DNA from: Bacteroidaceae bacterium
GTDB lineage: Bacteria; Bacteroidota; Bacteroidia; Bacteroidales; Bacteroidaceae
Reading direction: 5' to 3'
Assembly: GCA_017521285.1 (NCBI GenBank)
Contig: JAFXDG010000083.1
Location: forward strand, 1 to 49,650
DNA length: 49,650 nucleotides
In this document: positions 44,513 to 49,650 of the stretch, piece after piece
Layout of the letters: the number at the start of each line of letters is the position of its first letter
Position numbering within the stretch: position 1 is the first letter of the stretch
The notes under the pieces: generated by a model
Told to the model about the DNA's origin: nothing
The model's input: the letters and a program-made list of their open reading frames with translations, nothing else
Database searches by the model: none
Program-made: the position numbers and the translations under genes

Positions 44513-45292
44513 ATGAAATCCATAATCATCGCCGCCGGTTACGCCACCCGATTGGGTGAGCTGACCAAGAATTTTCCCAAACCATTGCTGAAGATTGGTG
44601 ACAACACCATTCTCGGCCGTATGTTGGACGACATCGATACCATCCCTGAGGTGGACGAACATATCATTGTTACGAACCATAAGTTTGCTCCCATCTTCGA
44701 GGCATGGGCCAAGGAACAGCACTATACCAAGCCCTTGACTATCATTGATGATGGAACCGAGACCAACGACACCCGCCTCGGTGCCGTCTGCGACCTGCTG
44801 TTGGCCATTGAACATATAGATAAGGTGCAAGATTCAATGTCTCAACGTCTCAACGTCTCAACGTCTCAACCAAGTCATGACCTCCTCGTCCTTGCCGCCG
44901 ACAACCTCCTCTTCTTCTCTTTCCAGGAATTTGTCGATTTTGCCAAGCAGAAGGGAACCAGTTGCATCATGTGTCACGAGCAACCTTCGATAGAGAAACT
45001 CCAGCGCACCGGTGTCATTGTGATGGACGAGAATAACCGTGTCCTCAATATGGAGGAGAAACCCCAGCAGCCCAAGAGCCACTGGGCCGTTCCACCTTTT
45101 TATATATATAGGAAGGAAGACCTCGACCTCGTGCGCCATAGTGTTGAGAACGGATGTGGCAAAGATGCCCCTGGCAATTTGGCCCATTATATGGTAGAGA
45201 AGACCACTATGCATGCTTGGCCCATGTCCGCCGGTCGTTTCGACATCGGCAGTCTCGATACCTACTACGAAGCCTGCGAGAAGTTCGGATAG
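44513..45292 (+). CDS. Sugar-phosphate nucleotidyltransferase with a repeat-derived insert
   Basis: The 259-aa protein starts with the nucleotidyltransferase signature IIIAAGYATRLGELTKNFPKP and has LAADN as the metal-binding DN and the later MEEKPQQPKS, as in sugar-1-phosphate thymidylyl/uridylyltransferases. It would make an NDP-sugar. Residues about 108-120 (SMSQRLNVSTSQP) are encoded by a tcaacgtc word repeat at 44834-44872 and split the domain before the LLVLAADN strand, probably as a surface loop. It lacks the C-terminal beta-helix of longer enzymes. It may act with the kinase and epimerase just upstream. Confidence 0.82.
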   Translation: MKSIIIAAGYATRLGELTKNFPKPLLKIGDNTILGRMLDDIDTIPEVDEHIIVTNHKFAPIFEAWAKEQHYTKPLTIIDDGTETNDTRLGAVCDLLLAIEHIDKVQDSMSQRLNVSTSQPSHDLLVLAADNLLFFSFQEFVDFAKQKGTSCIMCHEQPSIEKLQRTGVIVMDENNRVLNMEEKPQQPKSHWAVPPFYIYRKEDLDLVRHSVENGCGKDAPGNLAHYMVEKTTMHAWPMSAGRFDIGSLDTYYEACEKFG

Positions 45293-45299
45293 CCCCGAA

Positions 45300-45470
45300 G
45301 GTTGGATGTTGCTGCGCAACCGTTGATGCGTTGATACGTTTATTCGTTTATTCGTTGAATTTTCAACCTCTCAACCTCTCAACGCCTCAACGTCTCAACG
45401 CCTCAACGAAACTCAACGTCTCAACGAAATACACCATCGTTCAACCTTGAACTTTGGACCTTCCTAAATT
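45300..45470. repeat. R3 word-repeat tract
   Basis: gttgatgcgttgatacg words (45322-45355) face tcaacctctcaacgcc words (45362-45430), so the tract can fold back on itself. tttggaccttcc words close it. The rest to 45583 holds the antitoxin promoter. Confidence 0.75.
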
Positions 45471-45521
45471 TTGTTTGAACGCCTCTTTTAAAGTCAAGAA
45501 AAGATTAAAAAGTCGTAATAA

Positions 45522-45553
45522 CTTGTTTATGTGGCAAGAAAAATATACTTTTG
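45522..45553 (+). promoter_or_regulatory. Promoter of the PIN-type TA operon
   Basis: CTTG at 45522-45525, 20 bases, then TACTTTTG-C at 45546-45554, an exact -7 match. The antitoxin ATG is 30 bases further on. Confidence 0.65.
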
Positions 45554-45583
45554 CAATATTAATCATTAAAAAGAATATTCGTT

Positions 45584-45826
45584 ATGACACAGATTATCGT
45601 TTCAATAGATAATTATTCGACAATAGACAAAATTGTGAATGCTATCAAGATGTTGAAAGGCGTATCTGATGTCCGTATCTGGAATCAAGATTTTAGTGTG
45701 CAAACCAAACAAATTGAACGGAAGTATTCAGACCGTATCAACAGATTGCGTAGTTTGTCAGGAAAGGGTATATCTCAAGCAGATATTGATAACGACGAGC
45801 GGTTAGCTTATCTTTTGCAAAAATGA
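45584..45826 (+). CDS. Antitoxin of a VapBC-like pair
   Basis: The 80-aa protein is first in a two-gene unit and overlaps the PIN toxin start by ATGA (45823-45826). Its N-terminus (TQIIVSIDNYSTIDKI) forms a beta-strand and helix of a likely dimerisation/DNA-binding module; the C-terminal half is charged and would wrap the toxin. It is a Bacteroidales-type antitoxin judged by context, not by a specific motif. Confidence 0.7.
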   Translation: MTQIIVSIDNYSTIDKIVNAIKMLKGVSDVRIWNQDFSVQTKQIERKYSDRINRLRSLSGKGISQADIDNDERLAYLLQK

Positions 45827-46238
45827 AAAAAGTCTTTCTTGATACAAATATTCTGTTGGACTTTGTCACAAACGTGAAGGTGTAGAAGATGCTTCTGCTA
45901 TTTTGCAGTTGGGTGAGGAGGGAAAAGTTTGGTTGACAACTTCGTTCCTGACAATGGCAAATGTGGCTTATGTTGCTCGTAAGGGACGAACTCAAGCTGA
46001 ATTGTATGAATTAATGAAAGGACTTTCCGAAATGATTGAAGTTTTGGCAATGGATGAAATTCAGTTTCAAGAGGCTTTATCTATTGTATCTACAGATTTT
46101 GAAGATGTTCTTCAATACGTATGCTCCAAGACCTTTGAGTGTGATGTAATAATCACACGTAATAAAAAAGATTTCATCAGTTTCAGTGTAATTGATATAT
46201 TGTCACCGAGAGAATTCTTGACTTCATTTCCATCGTAG
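45823..46238 (+). pseudogene. PIN-domain toxin, frameshifted
   Basis: The frame opens with KKVFLDTNILLDFVT, the PIN N-terminus with its first acidic residues, then stops at TAG after about 19 codons. The same protein continues in another frame from KREGVEDASAILQLGE to the conserved CDVIITRNKKDF. Restoring one A in the AAA run at 45870-45872 joins both halves to a normal PIN protein of about 138 residues. The family is RNA endonuclease. It is either inactivated, phase-variable, or a sequencing error; the intact antitoxin argues that loss is recent. Confidence 0.8.
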
Positions 46239-46257
46239 CTAAGTCTCTTAGTCATAG

Positions 46258-46568
46258 TGTCTTGTAATTGGTAAATTGACCTTTGACTTTCGACCTTCGA
46301 CTTTTGATCTTTCACCCCTCAACGCATCAACGTCTCAACGTTTCAACGAAATACGCCATCGCCATCGCTAACAGCCATCGCTTACATTGTAATTGGTAAA
46401 TCGTCCTTCGTCCTTCGACCTTTGACCTTTGACCTCTCACCCCTCAACGTCTCAACGAAATACGCCATCGCCATCGCTAACAGCCATCGCCTACATTGTA
46501 AAAGGTAAATCGTCCTTCGACCTTCGACCTTCGACTTTTGACCTTTGACCTCTCACCCCCTCAACGCC
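46258..46568. repeat. Composite R3/R4 tandem repeat, ~125-bp unit
   Basis: A unit of about 125 bases is repeated 2.6 times. Each copy has ttgtaattggtaaat, then cgtccttcgacctttgacc words, then cacccctcaacgtctcaacg, then cgccatcgccatcgctaacagcc. Here all the repeat words of the window occur in one unit, which links them to a common origin. No gene is present. Confidence 0.85.
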
Positions 46569-46976
46569 TCAACGAAACTCCGCTACCTTAAACCCCGGAC
46601 AATGCGGTTTCTTATAGTCAAGTTCGCAATGTCCTAATACGAGTGCTTTCGGATAGCGTCGTTGCAGGTCGGCCAACAGCTTTTGCAGAGCCTTCTTCTG
46701 AGCTTCGGTACGCGTGTCGGCTGGTGTCTTTCCATCAGCATCCAGTCCGCCAATGTAGCACACTCCGATAGAGTATTTGTTATGGTTCACACAGTGTGCC
46801 CCCACCATCTCCTCCGGCTGTCCCACTTCTATAGTGCCGTCCGTAGGAATCACATAATGGTAGCCACAACATTTCCAACCCCGTGAGCGATGGTCACGGT
46901 CAATGTCTGCCATTCGCAAGGCACTGCCCGCCTTGTTGGCCGATCAGTGCACAATGATTAGCGTGATGCTTCTCAT
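46569..46976 (-). pseudogene. N-acetylmuramoyl-L-alanine amidase, broken by one TGA
   Basis: Read from the ATG at 46976 the minus-strand frame gives RSITLIIVHC-like start (MRSITLIIVH) followed by TGA at 46946-46944, and then continues in the same frame through SANKAGSALRMADIDRDHRSRGW to YHYVIPTDG and LGHCELDYKKPHCPGF. This is an amidase_2 enzyme whose expected IIVHCSA has TGC changed to TGA. Zinc ligands H in VH and H/C in the later motifs are otherwise kept. A restart at TTG 46919 would lose the first zinc ligand. Such amidases follow HU-like and smalltalk genes in Bacteroidales. Confidence 0.8.
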
Positions 46977-47074
46977 AAACTGTTGACAAGTGCGCCTCCG
47001 GCCGCACCAGTTAGAAGCATTTCAATAATTCGGATAATGTAGAGCGCAACGCTCTTCCAGTCAATCTGTTTCAT
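46973..47074 (-). CDS. Smalltalk-like small hydrophobic protein
   Basis: A 33-aa frame starts at 47074 (MKQIDWKSVALYIIRIIEML, then LTGAAGGALVNSL) and ends overlapping the amidase ATG by ATGA. Short proteins of this type, a basic start, W-K, one hydrophobic helix and a small-residue tail, occur between an HU-like gene and a cell-wall amidase in Bacteroides; they are annotated as smalltalk proteins with unknown function. Coupled translation and conserved order support a real gene. Confidence 0.7.
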   Translation of the reverse strand: MKQIDWKSVALYIIRIIEMLLTGAAGGALVNSL

Positions 47075-47239
47075 ACCTTTAGTCTTTAAATAAATAATTA
47101 ATAATAGTTTCATAAGCTTACGTTTATACTTTAATCATTGACAGCCATAGCCTTCGTTCAATGTCTCAACGATAGCTTTGCGGCTTCAACGAAACTCAAC
47201 GCTGCATCTCAACGAAAGTGTGCCCGAAGGCACACTCCC

Positions 47240-47806
47240 TTACAGCGGATTGCTTCCTGTTCCACTGTCAGAACCTCCGGTGTTATCCGAGTTGCCTTCG
47301 TCAGTGGAGCCATTGTCACCAGCAGAAGAGTTATTGCCTTTGATGGCAGCCAAGTCAACGATTGTTTCACCAGCTTTCTCTGCTTTCAGCGTAGCAACCT
47401 GGGCAGCACGGCTGGCAACCTGTTTGAACTCAGCCCGGCTTATCAGGTTTTCGAAATCTTCACCCGGATCGAACAAGATGTTCACCGCCTTGATGTTCTT
47501 CGATGTGAATTGTGCCAGCGTTTCAGCAGGTTCGCAGGTAATCGATATGCCAAAGGTTCCCAACTCGCCGAACTGGACCTTGCAACCGTTCAGCAACTGC
47601 TCCACCAGACAGGTGCAAGTGTCGCTCACAACACCCTTCACCGTACCACGGGTAAACACTCCGTTGTGATCGGCAATGTGTTTCACAAACTCTTCAAAGG
47701 TCAGCACCTTTGTCACTTGATTTTTGGCATAAGCCTTTTCGGTAGCATTTTCCTCCAGATGGCTTTTCCACATGAAAGTTGAATAACTGATCATTTGATT
47801 GCCCAT
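47240..47806 (-). CDS. HU-like DNA-binding protein (HU-HIG type)
   Basis: The 188-aa protein resembles the HU/HIG-domain proteins of Bacteroidales: a basic, beta-rich N-terminal half (FTRGTVKGVVSDTCTCLVEQ, GCKVQFGELGTFGISITCEP), a middle helical segment and an acidic low-complexity tail of G, S, N and D (from about 158). It is first in the HU-smalltalk-amidase cassette. The 401-base gap upstream contains a promoter at 48099-48129, giving a leader of about 290 bases. Confidence 0.8.
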   Translation of the reverse strand: MGNQMISYSTFMWKSHLEENATEKAYAKNQVTKVLTFEEFVKHIADHNGVFTRGTVKGVVSDTCTCLVEQLLNGCKVQFGELGTFGISITCEPAETLAQFTSKNIKAVNILFDPGEDFENLISRAEFKQVASRAAQVATLKAEKAGETIVDLAAIKGNNSSAGDNGSTDEGNSDNTGGSDSGTGSNPL

Positions 47807-47904
47807 TGTCGGTATGGGACTTGGTATTTACACAAGCGTCAGTTGCCTGTGCCCGACCGAAGTTAATAAATAAGATAATTAATATAAGGTACGCGTACAT
47901 TTAT

Positions 47905-48050
47905 TTCAATGTCTGCAGGACCCCTTAACGCAGCACAGCTGCTTTCAACCGGCCATCGGTCTATCAACCGTTGCCCCGCAACCTTCAACCGTCCTTTGGA
48001 CTCTTCAATGTCCGCAGGACACCTCAACGCAACTCCGTTGCTCCGTTGTA
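47905..48050. repeat. Degenerate R3-type words with ctgcaggacc motifs
   Basis: Words caatgtctgcaggacc, ttcaaccggcc and tcaatgtccgcaggacacc recur in a tract without conserved reading frame; open frames on both strands are by-products. The gap 47807-48207 otherwise holds only the promoter below. Confidence 0.6.
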
Positions 48051-48098
48051 TCATCATTTCAAAGAACTTTCAGAACCATTTCTCATGTGATTCTGATG

Positions 48099-48129
48099 CA
48101 AAGTTACATCGTCAGGACACAGAAAGCAA
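48099..48129 (-). promoter_or_regulatory. Promoter facing the HU-like cassette
   Basis: On the minus strand TTG (48129-48127), 20 bases, then TAACTTTG-C (48106-48098), an exact -7 match. The message would begin near 48090. Confidence 0.6.
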
Positions 48130-48207
48130 GGAAGAAACCTCTGCCAGATTTTCTTCTTTCTTTCACCTTGAATAACAGTTGTTTATACAGATAAAAAGGA
48201 AGTTGTT

Positions 48208-48732
48208 ATGGATATCAGAATAGAAGGTAATCCGGGTACGGGCAACACCTTTCAGGAGATACATATCGGCCATGTGGAGACCTATGCCCCTGCAGCCACC
48301 ACAGTGATCAACAATCATTATAGTGACCGCAAGCCACCCCATACTCCGGCTGATACCGTCAGTCAGGATACTGATAAGATTCAGTGTCGCGGAGAGATTA
48401 TGCAATATGTCTGCAACCTCAAGGAAAAGGATTATGTGGCTCCGGCGTGGAAGAACCGTTACGAAACCCTCTGGCGTTCCATTCTCGACATTCCCGAAGT
48501 TGCAGCTGCCATTTATAAGGTTGGCAAACAGAAGGACACCACTTTCAATCGGAATCTGGTAGCCAATATTATATATATAATGTGTAAGTCAGGCGTTATC
48601 TCCGAGCAGAATGCCACCAGACTCACCGAAGCCTTGGAAGGTAACAAGGAACATTCCGTTCGTGCCCAGTTGGGCAAGTTGCCCGACGATGCTGGAATTG
48701 CCAGAAAAATCAAGCAACAGCTTGAACTGTAA
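48208..48732 (+). CDS. Unknown protein with shared N-terminal motif (partner 1)
   Basis: The 174-aa protein has an N-terminus of about 38 residues (MDIRIEGNPGTGNTFQEIHI, then GHVETYAPAATTVINNHY) that is repeated in the next gene. The remaining 130 residues are helical (ending KIKQQLEL), have no recognised family and no signal peptide. The spacing to the next gene is 8 bases, so the two are co-transcribed. A role as an adaptor-type partner of the second protein is inferred from the shared motif. Confidence 0.7.
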   Translation: MDIRIEGNPGTGNTFQEIHIGHVETYAPAATTVINNHYSDRKPPHTPADTVSQDTDKIQCRGEIMQYVCNLKEKDYVAPAWKNRYETLWRSILDIPEVAAAIYKVGKQKDTTFNRNLVANIIYIMCKSGVISEQNATRLTEALEGNKEHSVRAQLGKLPDDAGIARKIKQQLEL

Positions 48733-48740
48733 ATAGCCTT

Positions 48741-49460
48741 ATGGACAACCATTCAGAGGGTAATCATGGTCATCACAACACCTATCACGAGACCAAGATG
48801 GACAATGTGGGGACCTTTTGTCCCGCAGCCACTCATGTGGTGAACCATAACAATTATAACCTTCCACTGCCCCCCAAGGATATCAATGCTCTTTGCGCGA
48901 ATAGTGAAGAGCCGTCGGGTCAGGCGGCCGAGGTCATACTACTGAGAAAGGACTTTAATTTCGACGAGATCCATCGTAAGATTGCAGCGTCCGAGGAGGT
49001 CCTGATTTTCGGATTGGGATGCACGGTCACCATCAATCTCATGTACGACAAGTACATCAATCTCCAGTCGATAGACCAGCATATCAGTTTCCTCTTTATG
49101 GATTCTGAGGGATGTGCCGTAAAGATTGCCGCATACAGGGAAGGAAACCCCGTTAAAGACGTAAGAAAACAATACCGCAAGAATTGGAGCAAGATCCAGG
49201 CACTGGCAGAAAAATTTCCCGGGAAGATACATTTCAAGAAGATAGACTATCTCCCTCCCTATAATTTGTTCATCTTCAATCCCGGGCAGGACAATGCCGA
49301 ACTCTATGTTCACATAGCCGGTTGGAAGTCCGCCTCCACCGATGGCCGTCCTTTGATAGTGCTTCACAAGCAATACCACTCATATTGGTTTCAGTACTTC
49401 CTGTCGGAATTCAAGCGAATGTGGAATCTCCCGTGTTGTGTTATGAACAAAATGCCATAG
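48741..49460 (+). CDS. Unknown protein with shared N-terminal motif (partner 2)
   Basis: The 239-aa protein starts with EGNHGHHNTYHETKMDNVGT, then CPAATHVVNHNNY, the same pattern as its neighbour: EGN-x-G-x2-NT, a V-x-T, P-AAT-x-V and N-x-Y. After a linker (about 40-75) a domain follows with EEVLIFGLGCTVTINLMYDK and a C-terminal IFNPGQDNAELYVHI and RPLIVLHKQYHSYWFQYF. The alternation resembles phospholipase D-like or DUF5919-type sensor/effector folds, but no catalytic HKD motif is clear. It may be the effector of a two-protein system. Confidence 0.7.
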   Translation: MDNHSEGNHGHHNTYHETKMDNVGTFCPAATHVVNHNNYNLPLPPKDINALCANSEEPSGQAAEVILLRKDFNFDEIHRKIAASEEVLIFGLGCTVTINLMYDKYINLQSIDQHISFLFMDSEGCAVKIAAYREGNPVKDVRKQYRKNWSKIQALAEKFPGKIHFKKIDYLPPYNLFIFNPGQDNAELYVHIAGWKSASTDGRPLIVLHKQYHSYWFQYFLSEFKRMWNLPCCVMNKMP

Positions 49461-49531
49461 TAGCGTAGCTGTCTTATACTGATATAGGTAGACACATTTA
49501 CAAACAATAAATAAATAAATGTGTAATATCT

Positions 49532-49650
49532 ATGAGTACGAAACATCATCGTTACAGTGAAGAAGAACGTTTGTCGATTCTTCGTGACTATTATTCTTCT
49601 GGCATGAGTATGTATGCTTGTGCAAAAAAGTATCAATTGAGCACCGATAC
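49532..49650 (+). CDS. Transposase, 5' end only
   Basis: From ATG 49532 the frame reads STKHHRYSEEERLSILRDYY and SSGMSMYACAKKYQLST, a helix-turn-helix of the kind found at the N-terminus of IS-family transposases. The frame is open at the window edge. An acacattt/aaatgtgt inverted pair lies just upstream (49493-49522), possibly part of the element's left end. Confidence 0.65.
   Translation, partial: MSTKHHRYSEEERLSILRDYYSSGMSMYACAKKYQLSTD

Noticed and set aside
39056-45292. Classical capsule (upx) operon
   Set aside because: Only the UpxY-like factor fits; no flippase, polymerase, glycosyltransferases or UpxZ are present.
46944-46946. TGA in the amidase as selenocysteine
   Set aside because: It does replace a Cys codon, but no SECIS-like stem follows and this group is not known for selenoproteins; a nonsense change or sequencing error is simpler.
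47909-48175. Small plus-strand frame over the repeat tract before the shared-motif pair
   Set aside because: Its residues come from repeat words (MSAGPLNAAQ and MSAGHLNATP), both strands are open, and no family or ribosome site supports it.
1-49650. tRNA, rRNA and tmRNA genes
   Set aside because: No cloverleaf with conserved loops or rRNA sequence was recognised by eye on either strand; a covariance scan could still find one.

Overview
The window is chromosomal DNA from a member of the order Bacteroidales, with a Bacteroides or Prevotella-like flavour. The evidence is the promoters of the Bacteroidetes type (TAnnTTTG at -7), the pectin-degrading enzymes with type IX secretion-like C-termini, a NusG/UpxY-type antiterminator, an HU-like / small 'smalltalk'-like / amidase cassette, and the housekeeping gene types. 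Genus cannot be fixed from the sequence alone. No rRNA, tRNA or CRISPR array was seen.

Layout. 1-6.6 kb: a giant secreted multidomain pectinesterase. 6.6-8.4 kb: word-like intergenic repeats around an AbiEii-type toxin/antitoxin pair. 8.5-8.8 kb: a strongly structured small RNA that resembles 6S RNA. 8.9-18.9 kb: an AT-rich accessory island with an FRG-domain gene and a tightly packed ten- or eleven-gene operon: membrane protein, two zinc-ribbon proteins, a tandem FtsK/EssC-like ATPase, three small helical proteins (two with a WXG100-like W-N-D motif), an unknown protein and two WG-repeat proteins. This is the best candidate for an undescribed system: a type VII-secretion-like module in a Gram-negative. 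19.1-37.3 kb: mostly core genes on the minus strand: Dna2-like nuclease-helicase, MltF, a rhamnogalacturonan lyase, rsgA, frr, pyrH, a second pectinesterase, and the pheA-aminotransferase-DAHP synthase/chorismate mutase-tyrA operon. That operon is preceded by a previously unannotated Phe/Tyr leader peptide and attenuator with a mutually exclusive antiterminator.

37.6-45.3 kb (plus strand): acyltransferase, NusG-like regulator, nagB, a galactokinase/galacturonokinase-like kinase, UDP-glucuronate 4-epimerase, a four-helix-bundle protein and a sugar nucleotidyltransferase. The gaps are filled with tandem words built on gccatc, tttgacc and tcaacg; one such tract has entered the nucleotidyltransferase reading frame. 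45.5-49.65 kb: a toxin/antitoxin pair whose PIN toxin is frameshifted, an amidase broken by one TGA, an HU-like gene, two adjacent genes that share an N-terminal motif, and the start of a transposase.

How the genes fit together: two pectin methylesterases, a rhamnogalacturonan I lyase, a uronate-kinase-like GHMP kinase, a UDP-GlcA/UDP-GalA epimerase and a nucleotidyltransferase suggest pectin use and uronic-acid nucleotide-sugar metabolism. The aromatic amino acid operon is controlled by transcription attenuation. The accessory modules (TA pairs, FRG protein, FtsK/WXG-like island, shared-motif pair) look like conflict or defence genes.
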